The notes: generated by a model from the letters alone, not told the origin. DNA of 54,114 bases from JBBAAW01 sp041658075 (GCA_041658075.1 JBBAAW010000004.1:1-54114); one strand, 5' to 3'; positions 23,398 through 32,238 are shown, counted from the stretch's first letter. Numbers and translations are program-made.

Positions 23398-24468
23398 GTG
23401 CCCACAGAAAAAGCAGAGAAATTTGAATTCGCAGAATTAGAGTCGCTCTCCCAAAAAGTCGCAAAAATACAAGGAATGCCCGTGGAGTTAAAGGAGCGCA
23501 TTGATAAAATGTTGAATCGACTCAACAGAATGGCGCAAACTGGAGGTTACGCGGAGCAATTTGACACTATTTCCCGCTATATAGACACAGTGTCGTCAAT
23601 TCCCTGGGTGGCAATAACAAAGGATCAGCTTAATTTGGAGAAGGCTAAAAAACTTTTGGATAAAAACCACTTTGGCATGGAAACTACCAAGGAGCGTATT
23701 TTGGAGTATCTAGCCACCATGCAGTTGATGCAGAGGCAGGGAGAGGATGTGATAGCACGTTCGCCAATTTTGCTTCTTGTAGGACTTCAAGGAATTGGAA
23801 AGACCACGCTTGCGATATCTATTGCCGATGCTATGGGGCGAAAGTTTGTAAGAATTGCTATGGGAGCTATTGGTTCTGTGTTGGAGTTGCGTGGCAGGAG
23901 CAAGGTTTTTCCGGAGGCGGAACCGGGTCAAATAATCAAAGCTTTGATAAAAACCCAGGTTAAGAATCCCGTAATCCTTCTGGATGAGATCGAGAAAGCT
24001 TCAGGCGAATCAGGTTTACGCGCCGATGTTATGGCAACCCTTTTGGAGATTTTGGATCCGGCGCAAAATATTGAATTTAGGGATCACTATGTGGACTTCC
24101 CCGTAAATCTAAGCGATGTGATGTTCATCTGTTCCGCTAACAATTTGGGCACGCTTTCCACTGCTCTTTTGGACAGGATGGAGGTTATAAAAATGTCGTC
24201 CTACACCGATCCGGAAAAAATTGCCATTAGTAGAGATTATCTTTTTCCTAAAGTCATTGCTAAATCAGGTTTGCGGCCGGAGGAAATTGCTATCGACCCT
24301 GATTTGTGGCCAAGTATTGTGCGACCATTTGGTTTTGACTCCGGAATAAGAAGTTTGAATAGAACGCTCGACGCTATTTGCCGAAAGGTGGCAAAAGAGA
24401 TTGTGGAAGGTAAATCGACCAGTGTTACTATAGACGCGTCAAACCTTAAAGATTACCTGCCTAAATAG
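23398..24468 (+). CDS. Lon-type AAA+ ATPase lacking the protease domain
   Basis: 356 residues from a GTG. The core matches the Lon ATPase module: GLQGIGKTT (Walker A, residues 129-137), KFVRIAMGAIG, LRGRSK, ILLDEIEKA (Walker B, about 193-201), LLEILDPAQN, FRDHYVDFP, FICSANNLGTLSTALLDRMEV, then the small helical subdomain (FGFDSGIRSLNRTLDAICRK). It begins with the Lon middle helices (MPVELKERIDKMLNRLNRM). Both the N-terminal LON substrate domain and the C-terminal Ser-Lys protease domain are missing; the stop falls where the protease would begin. It therefore looks like an unfoldase or remodelling ATPase rather than a protease. Confidence 0.85.
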   Translation: MPTEKAEKFEFAELESLSQKVAKIQGMPVELKERIDKMLNRLNRMAQTGGYAEQFDTISRYIDTVSSIPWVAITKDQLNLEKAKKLLDKNHFGMETTKERILEYLATMQLMQRQGEDVIARSPILLLVGLQGIGKTTLAISIADAMGRKFVRIAMGAIGSVLELRGRSKVFPEAEPGQIIKALIKTQVKNPVILLDEIEKASGESGLRADVMATLLEILDPAQNIEFRDHYVDFPVNLSDVMFICSANNLGTLSTALLDRMEVIKMSSYTDPEKIAISRDYLFPKVIAKSGLRPEEIAIDPDLWPSIVRPFGFDSGIRSLNRTLDAICRKVAKEIVEGKSTSVTIDASNLKDYLPK

Positions 24469-24484
24469 TAGCGTCATCCTGAAT

Positions 24485-24513
24485 TTGACATTTTTAAACC
24501 TCGCAGGTACATT
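24485..24513 (+). promoter_or_regulatory. Promoter for the gene at 24520
   Basis: TTGACA (24485-24490), exactly 17 bases, TACATT (24508-24513). Six bases later is GTG (24520), in frame two codons after the ATG at 24514. The ATG would lie between the -10 and the transcription start. Confidence 0.65.
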
Positions 24514-24519
24514 ATGTTT

Positions 24520-25908
24520 GTGAGAAAAACTTTCTTGCTAGTTATTTTTGGTGTTTCACTAGTTTATATTCGAGGTGTTTACGGCGCGACATTTAACGAG
24601 TCTACGATAGCGCCAGTTTCCGACGGAGTGGCGATACAACAAATGCCTCCGTATCCGGGTGGCGATACTTTTAATCCGTTTTTTGGTCAGGATCACGCTT
24701 ATTCCGTAACTTTTAGAGGAAATGGCCAGGCGGTGGTGTTTTTGCGGGTGCTTTTTTCCAATAACGGTGATACCCCACTAAAAGAACTTACTTTAAGGTT
24801 TCCCAAAGTCGAACCGGAAGGAATTTTAGTCTACCAGGTTCTTAGGGATAAAACTTGTTTAAGGTATGACTACAACAAGTCCGCCGTCGCCCCATTGTAC
24901 CAATATCCCTGCCTGGAATACGGTGAACCAAATTACTCCGATTATTACTATGGTACCAATACCTACAAAAAAGCTAAAACCGCCCTTGCTACGGACACTT
25001 TAACCGTTGAATTGCCTGACTCTTTAGCTTCGCAAAAATCCGGAAGTGTTCTTTTGTACTTTAGAGCTTTTGGTTTTGCTAAAAAGAATGCTTTTGGCGC
25101 GTACGACTATAACTTTGAAACGCTTAAAGTTGACGATACTATAAGAAATCTGCGGGTGGGAATTTCCCCGGATTCGGATCTCTTTATAAAGGGCGCTCAA
25201 GGTAATGTTGACTATTTTAAGGAATCGGCATCGGTTTTTGAGTCGTCCAAGACTATGTCCGTGGGGGCGTCTTTTAGGAATACTTCGGTCGACACTGCTA
25301 TGAGTAATATTGGCTACGGTACGGTCAATAAAAACGCCAGTAATTTAATGCCTTTGGATTCTTACAAAGTTAAGGGTTCTTATGCTGATTCCCGATTTAA
25401 GTTATATGCGGGTACAATTATAATCTCTGTAGCGGTAGTGGCGACAGTATTGTTGGCATTGGGTTTTGGTATTTGGAGACTTTTTAGGACACTCAATAAG
25501 AAGCCCGCTGTTTCAAATTCTCTAAACGTTAATACATCGCACACGGGTATTAACTTGACTATTTCAGCATTGGCGGGGTTTGTTTCAGCATCAATTATTA
25601 CGATCCTCATCTTCTTAGCTTATTTCTTTACCCGAATGGTAAATTCGTGGGCAATGGATTCATGGTCTAGCGCTGGGGAGGTTATATCGGTATTGCCGAT
25701 TCTTGCTACACTACTTTTTGTAGGACTCATTGGGATCTTTTTGATTTTCCCCTGCATATTCGTGGGAATAAAAAGAGGAATTTGGTGGGGTTTGGCAACA
25801 TTTGTGTTTACGCTATTTTGGCTTTTTATGGCGTTTGTTGTTTTAGGACTTATCTTTGCCGCATTTAGAGGCCCAGTACCTGTAAACTATTTAAACAAAG
25901 TGATGTAG
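24520..25908 (+). CDS. Multi-pass membrane protein with exported domain, unknown
   Basis: 462 residues from the GTG at 24520 (464 from the ATG at 24514). A signal peptide (RKTFLLVIFGVSLVYIRGVYGA) precedes an exported region of about 270 residues rich in Tyr, Ser and beta-strand-like stretches. A transmembrane helix follows (IIISVAVVATVLLALGFGIW), then a short loop and three more helices towards the C-terminus. I do not recognise a family. The start is moved because the promoter places the transcript 5' end at the GTG. It lies 51 bases after the Lon-type gene but has its own promoter. Confidence 0.75.
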   Translation: MRKTFLLVIFGVSLVYIRGVYGATFNESTIAPVSDGVAIQQMPPYPGGDTFNPFFGQDHAYSVTFRGNGQAVVFLRVLFSNNGDTPLKELTLRFPKVEPEGILVYQVLRDKTCLRYDYNKSAVAPLYQYPCLEYGEPNYSDYYYGTNTYKKAKTALATDTLTVELPDSLASQKSGSVLLYFRAFGFAKKNAFGAYDYNFETLKVDDTIRNLRVGISPDSDLFIKGAQGNVDYFKESASVFESSKTMSVGASFRNTSVDTAMSNIGYGTVNKNASNLMPLDSYKVKGSYADSRFKLYAGTIIISVAVVATVLLALGFGIWRLFRTLNKKPAVSNSLNVNTSHTGINLTISALAGFVSASIITILIFLAYFFTRMVNSWAMDSWSSAGEVISVLPILATLLFVGLIGIFLIFPCIFVGIKRGIWWGLATFVFTLFWLFMAFVVLGLIFAAFRGPVPVNYLNKVM

Positions 25909-25926
25909 CATCTGTTACCCGATTAC

Positions 25927-25935
25927 TGATATATT
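25927..25935 (+). promoter_or_regulatory. Extended -10 for the UDG-RNase J operon
   Basis: TGATATATT, six bases before the GTG at 25942. Confidence 0.6.
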
Positions 25936-25941
25936 AAACCT

Positions 25942-26616
25942 GTGGACAAAGTTTTATCTCTCAAGGAAATTGAAAAGAATATTAAAGTGTGTGAAAAGTG
26001 TCGACTTTGTAAAACCGCTAAAAACCCCGTACCCGGAGAGGGAAACCCAAACTCAGAATTAGTATTTATTGGAGAGGCGCCGGGAGAAACGGAGGACCTG
26101 ACCGGCCGACCTTTTGTAGGGCGGGCGGGGCGATTACTCGAGACAATGCTTACAAAAATAGGCTACAAACGAGAAGATGTTTGGATAGGTAACATTATAA
26201 AGCACCGGCCGCCCCAAAACCGCGATCCACTTCCCGACGAAATTCTAGCCTGTCAGCCTTATCTTTCTGAGCAACTAAGAATTATGTCGCCAAAACTTAT
26301 TGTTACCTTGGGTCGTTTCGCCTTGTCGTACTTTTATAATGATGGTAAAATATCTCGCGATAAGGGAAGTCTAATTGCAACTGCCAAGTTCAATGTTTTT
26401 CCTGTTTATCACCCTGCGGCGGCTTTAAGAAGCCCGCAAATGGCCAAAGCACTAGAAGAAGATTTTCTAAAAATCCCAGGGGTATTGTTGAACTTACCAG
26501 TTCCAAAAAATGTAAAAGAGGGTAAAATATTTATTACAAGTAATAGGAATTTAACGAAAGGAAATAAAGAGTCAGTTGATATCAACTTACCAGATGGTCA
26601 ACAAGGACTCTTCTAA
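25942..26616 (+). CDS. Family 4 uracil-DNA glycosylase
   Basis: 224 residues from a GTG. These Fe-S enzymes excise uracil from DNA as the first step of base-excision repair. Seen: CEKCRLC (Cys17, Cys20), VPGEGNP, FIGEAPGETEDLTGRPFVG (motif 1 and active site), and VYHPAAALRSP (motif 2). The four cluster ligands in the family are CxxC plus two later cysteines; Cys104 (in DEILACQ) is kept, but the third is His88 in NIIKHRPP, where the characterised enzymes have KCRPP. The tail beyond motif 2 is longer than usual (about 40 polar residues). RNase J starts one base before its stop ends. Confidence 0.9.
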   Translation: MDKVLSLKEIEKNIKVCEKCRLCKTAKNPVPGEGNPNSELVFIGEAPGETEDLTGRPFVGRAGRLLETMLTKIGYKREDVWIGNIIKHRPPQNRDPLPDEILACQPYLSEQLRIMSPKLIVTLGRFALSYFYNDGKISRDKGSLIATAKFNVFPVYHPAAALRSPQMAKALEEDFLKIPGVLLNLPVPKNVKEGKIFITSNRNLTKGNKESVDINLPDGQQGLF

Positions 26617-28322
26617 TGAAGGATATGCAATTATATAATAGCGACGCTTCGAAACCTGTTCTAAAAATTATAACTTTAAGCGGAACAGAAAGCGTTACAA
26701 AAAATTTAACCGTGTACGAATGCGGTGACGACATTATTGCCGTGGATTGCGGAATAGGTTTTCCCGATGTGGATATGAGAGGGGTAGATCTGGTTTTGCC
26801 GGATTTTACATATCTTAAAGAAAATTCACACAAATTCAAGGCGCTTTTTATTACGCACGGACACGAAGATCACATTGGCGCGGTTCCTTATTTATTGCAG
26901 GAACTTAATGTGCCAATTTATTCCTCGCAACTGGTATTAGGCTTTTTAACTGAACGACTTAAAGAAAGGCTGAATGAAAAGCTTTCCGGGATCTCACTTA
27001 ATGTTTTTGATCCAGATTCTGGTAAAGTTCGAATCGGCGCTTTTGAAATTTCAGCCTTTCGAATTAACCACAGCGTTCCGCGCTCCCAGGGTCTTGCTAT
27101 AAAAACTTCCCAAGGGACAATTTTGCATATGGCCGACTATAAAATAGACTGGACTCCTGTTTTAGATAAACCCATTGATCTTGCCAAGATTGCCCGTTTT
27201 GGCGAGGAGGGCGTTTTGTGTTTGCTGTCGGACTGTTTGGGGGCCACCACTGAAGGCTATTCCAAGTCGGAAAAAACTTTGGACGACACTTTTGGCGACC
27301 TTTTTGAGGAAAAGGAAGGCCGGCAAATGTTTGTTACCACAATATCTTCCAACATTTCCCGCATGCACCAAATAATTGTGAGTGCGTTAAAGCATCATCG
27401 TAAGGTTGTGCTTGTTGGTAGATCAATTGATCAAAGTATGCGCGTGGCTTTGAGTTTAGGTTATGTTAATTACGATAAAGATGTTTTTGTGTCTGATAAA
27501 GATGCCAGCAGTTTTGCGCAAAACGAGCTGGTATACATTATCGCCGGTTGTTACGGGCAGGACGGTTCTGCCTTGGATAGATTGGCTCGTGCCCAGCACG
27601 ACAATATTCAGTTGCAAAAAGATGCGGTAGTAATCTTTTCTGCGGATCCTAGTCCGCCAAGCGTTAGAGAAGATGTTGAGCGACTTATTGACACACTGAC
27701 TCTTGCCGGCGCGGAGGTAATTTATGGAGCGATACAAGAAAATTTGCACGTTTCCGGTCACGGACCTCGTGGCGATCTTACAATCGTAGCAAGCGTTGCC
27801 CGTCCAAAATATTTTATTCCTATTGGTGGAACTGTTTCTAAGATGCGCGCCTATACAAATATGGTGGAAACTCTCGGTTATACCGAAAAGTCGGTTTTTG
27901 AGTCGCGGGAAGGCGAGTCCGTGATTTTTGAGAATGGCGTTGCGAAAAAAGGTCCAAAAATAGAAACAGAGATTATCATGGTTGGACAAAATGGGGAAGG
28001 CGAAATTCATGAAACGGTGGTTAAGGACCGCCAGCGACTTGCTAATGACGGGGTTTTTGTAGTTATACTTCCTGTTTCCAAGGACAGGAAAAAACTTGTG
28101 GGCAAAGTGGAGGCGGTTACTCGCGGGTTTGTTTTTGTTAAAGAGTCTAAGGAACTTTTAGACAAGTCATCCCAGTTTGCTACAAAGTCGTTTAGTAAAC
28201 ACTTAGAAAAGAGCGACGACTGGGGTCACTTAAGATTTAAGATGGAAAAAGAGATTCAGCAGTTTCTGTTAAAAGAAACCGGCTGTACTCCTTTGGTGAT
28301 CGTTTATCCCGTGGTGGTTTAG
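26616..28322 (+). CDS. rnj: Ribonuclease J
   Basis: 568 residues. A metallo-beta-lactamase/beta-CASP exo- and endoribonuclease for mRNA decay and RNA 5'-end maturation. FITHGHEDHIGAVPYLL is the zinc motif, INHSVPRSQGLAI and LHMADYKIDW supply further ligands, VSGHGPRGDLTI and the following PKYFIPIGGT form the last metal site and the MBL end, and a C-terminal domain completes the usual length. Its start overlaps the glycosylase stop by one base (TAATG). The stop codon region (GTGGTGGTTTAG) is part of a 36-base element repeated before ftsK. Confidence 0.95.
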   Translation: MKDMQLYNSDASKPVLKIITLSGTESVTKNLTVYECGDDIIAVDCGIGFPDVDMRGVDLVLPDFTYLKENSHKFKALFITHGHEDHIGAVPYLLQELNVPIYSSQLVLGFLTERLKERLNEKLSGISLNVFDPDSGKVRIGAFEISAFRINHSVPRSQGLAIKTSQGTILHMADYKIDWTPVLDKPIDLAKIARFGEEGVLCLLSDCLGATTEGYSKSEKTLDDTFGDLFEEKEGRQMFVTTISSNISRMHQIIVSALKHHRKVVLVGRSIDQSMRVALSLGYVNYDKDVFVSDKDASSFAQNELVYIIAGCYGQDGSALDRLARAQHDNIQLQKDAVVIFSADPSPPSVREDVERLIDTLTLAGAEVIYGAIQENLHVSGHGPRGDLTIVASVARPKYFIPIGGTVSKMRAYTNMVETLGYTEKSVFESREGESVIFENGVAKKGPKIETEIIMVGQNGEGEIHETVVKDRQRLANDGVFVVILPVSKDRKKLVGKVEAVTRGFVFVKESKELLDKSSQFATKSFSKHLEKSDDWGHLRFKMEKEIQQFLLKETGCTPLVIVYPVVV

Positions 28323-28346
28323 CGTAGACTCACAAAATGGTATTAT
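28311..28346 (+). repeat. 36-bp direct repeat, copy 1
   Basis: Starts GTGGTGGTTTAG and ends AAATGGTATTAT. Compared base by base with 29928-29963 it has about 29 identities and no gap, with the two 12-base ends exact. It spans the RNase J stop codon and the next promoter. Confidence 0.7.
28338..28346 (+). promoter_or_regulatory. Extended -10 for the HExxH gene
   Basis: TGGTATTAT, six bases before the GTG at 28353. The 36 bases ending here recur before ftsK (29928-29963). Confidence 0.65.
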
Positions 28347-28352
28347 TACCGC

Positions 28353-29591
28353 GTGCTCGACGATTTAATTAAACAGGGGGAGTTGGTATTTAGTGACTTT
28401 GTTAAACGGGCCAATCATTTAGATCAGCCAGGCTCCATTGTTGATCCCCAAGATACTAAAGTCCTTATCGATAAGTTTAACGAACTGAATAAAAGCGTGG
28501 CTCCGATTGAAAACCCTAAAAGCAGAGATGAGGTTTTAGCCAATGAGCTTAAAAGGACAGCAGTCCACTGTGTGAATGTTTTAGGCGATGAGCTGGAAGT
28601 TAGGACTTCCACACCAAAAGAGGTGATGGATAGATACTCCGTTAGTAGCGAGGACTTTAACTCCACCAAACTTTGGTTAATAGAAAATCGTGGCCAGGTA
28701 TTAAGTGCTAATAAGAGGCAACTTGAATTGTATTCCACCTGGGGTAGGGGACCGGTTTATGTAGGTTCTAAAAAGATTAGGGAAGCGGCGGAAGCTTTGG
28801 CGGAAGGATATTTGGAAGTACTTAAGCAAGCGGTACAGGATGTTTTTCCTACAGAAGAGTATCGGGACACGCTGGATAGTTTTATCGTTTCTTTAGATAG
28901 TGCGGAAACCAGATCGTATGCGAGCAGGCAGTCAAAGGTTTCGATGCTTAGTACAAGAGCATCCGTATATGTAATAAAGGGAAAGATGGTTATAGATTCA
29001 GTAGACTTTATCAGACTCTTTGGTCACGAGGTTCTAGGTCACGCGCTCAACTACTTTATGACGGAAAATTCAGACTTGCCGTTGTTTGTTAAAGAGAACT
29101 ACTATACCAGCACCAGCGCTACAAGAGAATCTGTTAGTAGTTATTTTGAGAAAAGGTTGTTTGACCTACTCAACGCTGAGCCGGAGGCTGTAAAATTATT
29201 GGAAGCTTATGAGTCATTCGAAAGCGTTTATAAAAGATTTTTTGACACCTCTTTGCTGGACGATTACCATAAAAAACTTAGTCAATTAGGGTTTTGGATT
29301 ATGAGTAACTCTAAAATGGACGATTATGAAGACCAAATGAAGGAGCTAGCCGTGTATTCTATTGAACCTAAGTGGGTTTCCGGATTCCTAAATAGACATC
29401 GGAATGACTGGAATAGATCAACAGGTTTATTGTTGCCAAAAGTGGTAAGTGAGCTAAGGTATTCTGTGGATGTGGTACCGCAGATACTCGAAAAGAAAAA
29501 ACCGAACGATATAACAAAGTTCGAGCGAACCCTATTGACAGGTGCATGGTCCCCAGATGGTTTAAAAGAGTGGGTTAATCTTATGATCTAA
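28353..29591 (+). CDS. Putative HExxH zinc metallopeptidase
   Basis: 412 residues from a GTG. The only strong motif is GHEVLGHALN, an HExxH zinc site at residues 225-230, with a Glu about 29 residues later (ATRESVSSYF) in gluzincin-like spacing. MSTRASVYVIKG just before it is like the strand preceding the zinc helix in DUF1704-type proteins, which I consider the best guess. There is no signal peptide or membrane segment, so it is probably cytoplasmic. It sits between rnj and ftsK, with a repeated promoter element on each side, as if inserted. Substrate unknown. Confidence 0.65.
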   Translation: MLDDLIKQGELVFSDFVKRANHLDQPGSIVDPQDTKVLIDKFNELNKSVAPIENPKSRDEVLANELKRTAVHCVNVLGDELEVRTSTPKEVMDRYSVSSEDFNSTKLWLIENRGQVLSANKRQLELYSTWGRGPVYVGSKKIREAAEALAEGYLEVLKQAVQDVFPTEEYRDTLDSFIVSLDSAETRSYASRQSKVSMLSTRASVYVIKGKMVIDSVDFIRLFGHEVLGHALNYFMTENSDLPLFVKENYYTSTSATRESVSSYFEKRLFDLLNAEPEAVKLLEAYESFESVYKRFFDTSLLDDYHKKLSQLGFWIMSNSKMDDYEDQMKELAVYSIEPKWVSGFLNRHRNDWNRSTGLLLPKVVSELRYSVDVVPQILEKKKPNDITKFERTLLTGAWSPDGLKEWVNLMI

Positions 29592-29642
29592 TTGCTCTTA
29601 GTGATGATTGATTAAGTCCCCACTCTCCTGTTGCTTGATCGG

Positions 29643-29848
29643 CTACTCCTCATCACCTCCGTTGTCGTCGTCATCGCCACCCTGAGGGATCTCTTCCCCC
29701 ATCTCACGCAGATCTCGACCTGCTTGCTTTTCCATTTCCTCCAGATCCTCGCCTGCCTGGCGGTCCTCTTCTTTGCGATAGTCATTCTCGGGATCGGGTC
29801 TCGTCCCTCCGCATCCGCACCAACGACACGTGTTACACCTCCGTTCGA
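29643..29848 (-). other. Possible small acidic Cys-rich ORF, no standard start
   Basis: The 379-base gap 29592-29970 has no certain gene. On the minus strand one frame is open for about 68 codons: a cysteine-rich start (RRCNTCRWCGCGG) and an acidic tail (DLEEMEKQAGRDLREMGEE, ending DDDDNGGDEE). Its codons look natural, but there is no ATG, GTG or TTG at a suitable place. On the plus strand 29631-29855 is open from a TTG (two hydrophobic segments) without a ribosome site; this may just be the antisense of acidic codons. The sequence is visibly richer in G and C than its neighbours, as at 18759-19506. Confidence 0.25.
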
Positions 29849-29927
29849 CCGATAGTCCTTACAGAAAGCTTGACGCGATTGTCAAACTACAGACATCATA
29901 TCACTTTCTTACACTGCTCTCAGACTC

Positions 29928-29963
29928 GTGGTGGTTTAGAGTCGCACCAATAAATGGTATTAT
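29928..29963 (+). repeat. 36-bp direct repeat, copy 2
   Basis: Second copy of the element at 28311-28346; ends in the ftsK -10 box. Confidence 0.7.
29955..29963 (+). promoter_or_regulatory. ftsK promoter (extended -10)
   Basis: TGGTATTAT, seven bases before the ftsK ATG; TTTAGA (29935-29940) lies 17 bases upstream as a -35. Confidence 0.65.
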
Positions 29964-29970
29964 ATAGACA

Positions 29971-32238
29971 ATGCCACGAGGAAGAAAAAAGTCGTTAAAA
30001 TTTAAACTTAAAGCCGATACCTTCAAATCCATTGTAGGGATCTTTTTAATATTCTTTTGCGCGCTTTCTTATGTAGCCTTTGTTTTACCCGACTATTCGG
30101 TAAATAGCGACATAAACGGTGTATACAGAAAATTTTTTGGTTACGCTGGCTACCTTATTCCATTAATTTTTTTGTTTGCAGGACTTCTAATGGTGGGATT
30201 TAGATGGCGACTTTTGCAAGCGCGAATTTTCTTTGGCATTTTGGCAACAACGCTCTCACTTTCCGCGCTTCTCCATGTTTTTTATAGTGGAAAAGAGGCC
30301 TATAAACTGGCTGCTAAGGGCGTGGGTGGGGGTTTAGTGGGGTATAAGCTTTCGTCAATTTTATCGTCTGCCATAAGTGGCTATGGAGCGTTTTTTGTTT
30401 TTGCATTTACTTTTTTAGTAGGCGCGCTTTTACTGTCAGACATTTCCACGGAAAGAGTGATTGGCTTTGTAAATAGAGTGGTCGATAAAATGAAGTCGAT
30501 AAAGTCATTTAAACTACCCAATTTTTCTATGAAAACACCTTCTTTAGCTAAAGCTTCTGCGACCACATCAACAGAGTCAACGATAGTGGAGGCGGACGCG
30601 GTAATAATAAACGAGGAGGCGCGTAGCGTGGGAAAAGGTGATGCGAGTTTGGTGGAAATTGTACCTTCGCCTTCCGAACCCGTGTCTACAAAAATAAACG
30701 GGTCTTCTTTGGGTTTGGTTAAGGGGGACAGTGAGCTTACAACTTTAGCCCCAACACAGAAGGAGGAAAATAAGCTTCCTTATACTAATAAAGTCTGGGA
30801 GTATCCGCCAAAAGAGCTTTTAGTGGATGCGCCTACCGTGTCGTACGATATTAATGAAGTAAAGAGGCGTCAAAAAACCATTGAAGATACTCTAAAAAGC
30901 TTTGGAATTAAGGTAAATGAAGCGGGTTACAATGTTGGTCCTACTGTTACACAATATGCTTATGGCGTGCCTCCGGGAACCAGGATTGCTAAAATCAGCA
31001 ATTTACAGGTTGATCTTGCCATGGCGCTGGAGTCCCCCACGGGTTCTGTGCGTTTGGAAATTCCTATCCCGGGTCGTAATGCTATGGGAGTGGAGGTGCC
31101 AAATTCCGTAAAAAGTTTTGTGTATTTTAAAGACATTATACTTAGCGATCAGATGAAAGCGCTTAAATCAAAACTGGGGATTGGGCTTGGCAAGGATGTA
31201 GCCGGGCTTCCGCGGGTTTACGACATTGCTAAAATGCCCCACCTTTTGGTGGCGGGAGCTACAGGTTCAGGAAAATCGGTTTTTTTGCATTCGATCATGT
31301 TTTCGATTTTGTATAGGGCCAGTCCCCAAGAAGTTAAGTTTATTTTAATGGACCCAAAAAGAGTCGAGCTGGTTAATTACAATGGAATTCCTCACTTGAT
31401 AGCACCCGTTATTGCCGACATGGATAAAGCCCCCAGCGCTTTTAGATGGGCGTGTAATGAGATGACTAGGCGATACAAACTGTTTGAGGCCGCTCGGGCT
31501 AGAAACATTGACGCCTACAATGAAAAATCGGGCTTTCAAGCCCTTCCGCACATTGTAATAATGGTAGACGAGTTGGCTGATATCATGGTTGTGGATCCGG
31601 CGTCGGTAGAAAAAAGTATTGTGCGACTAAGCCAGCTTTCCCGAGCTACGGGAATTCATATGATATTAACGGTGCAAAGACCTTCTACGGATATTTTAAC
31701 AGGTGTAATAAAGGCTAATATCCCAACTCGTATAGCCTTTAATGTGGCATCGCAGATAGATTCGCGAGTCATTATTGACCAAGCAGGGGCCGAAAAATTA
31801 GCTGGACGAGGCGATATGCTTTTTGTTCCGCCGGATGCCGCTAAACCGGTAAGAATTCAAGGTTGTTGGATTAGCGATGGAGAAATTTCTAAATTGGTGA
31901 ACTGGCTCAAAAATACCGGTTTTATTCCTGATTACAAAGAAGATGTTTTAGATACGCCGGATGAGGAGAAAAAGTTAGGGGTTATAGTAGGTGGCAAGGA
32001 GGTTGATGAGCTTTACGCTAGAGCTAAAGAGGAAATTGCTATTGCGGGCAAAGCTTCCGTGTCATTTTTGCAAAGACGACTTTCCATAGGATACTCAAGA
32101 GCGGCTAAAATTATGGATCAGTTGGAGGAAAACGGCGTGGTATCGACCCCAGACACCAGTAAAGAGAGGCGTGTTTTGATTTCACCCAACGGGAATAGCT
32201 CAAATATAGATTTTGTTGACAATCTGCCAGAGCAGTGA
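29971..32238 (+). CDS. ftsK: FtsK/SpoIIIE DNA translocase
   Basis: 755 residues. A membrane-anchored, septum-localised motor that moves chromosome ends into daughter cells. Four hydrophobic segments occupy residues about 20-170, followed by a polar linker of about 100 residues. The motor domain shows GPTVTQYAYGVPPGTRI (in part), AGATGSGKSVFLHS (Walker A), FILMDPKRVEL, IVIMVDELADIM (Walker B) and LTVQRPSTDI. The C-terminal gamma domain (SVSFLQRRLSIGYSRAAKIMDQLEENGVV, cited in two halves) is the winged helix that reads polar motifs. Promoter directly before the ATG. Confidence 0.96.
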   Translation: MPRGRKKSLKFKLKADTFKSIVGIFLIFFCALSYVAFVLPDYSVNSDINGVYRKFFGYAGYLIPLIFLFAGLLMVGFRWRLLQARIFFGILATTLSLSALLHVFYSGKEAYKLAAKGVGGGLVGYKLSSILSSAISGYGAFFVFAFTFLVGALLLSDISTERVIGFVNRVVDKMKSIKSFKLPNFSMKTPSLAKASATTSTESTIVEADAVIINEEARSVGKGDASLVEIVPSPSEPVSTKINGSSLGLVKGDSELTTLAPTQKEENKLPYTNKVWEYPPKELLVDAPTVSYDINEVKRRQKTIEDTLKSFGIKVNEAGYNVGPTVTQYAYGVPPGTRIAKISNLQVDLAMALESPTGSVRLEIPIPGRNAMGVEVPNSVKSFVYFKDIILSDQMKALKSKLGIGLGKDVAGLPRVYDIAKMPHLLVAGATGSGKSVFLHSIMFSILYRASPQEVKFILMDPKRVELVNYNGIPHLIAPVIADMDKAPSAFRWACNEMTRRYKLFEAARARNIDAYNEKSGFQALPHIVIMVDELADIMVVDPASVEKSIVRLSQLSRATGIHMILTVQRPSTDILTGVIKANIPTRIAFNVASQIDSRVIIDQAGAEKLAGRGDMLFVPPDAAKPVRIQGCWISDGEISKLVNWLKNTGFIPDYKEDVLDTPDEEKKLGVIVGGKEVDELYARAKEEIAIAGKASVSFLQRRLSIGYSRAAKIMDQLEENGVVSTPDTSKERRVLISPNGNSSNIDFVDNLPEQ

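Noticed and set aside
29631..29855. Plus-strand 74-codon frame with two hydrophobic segments
   Set aside because: No ribosome site or promoter, TTG start only, and explained as antisense of acidic codons; not listed as a gene.
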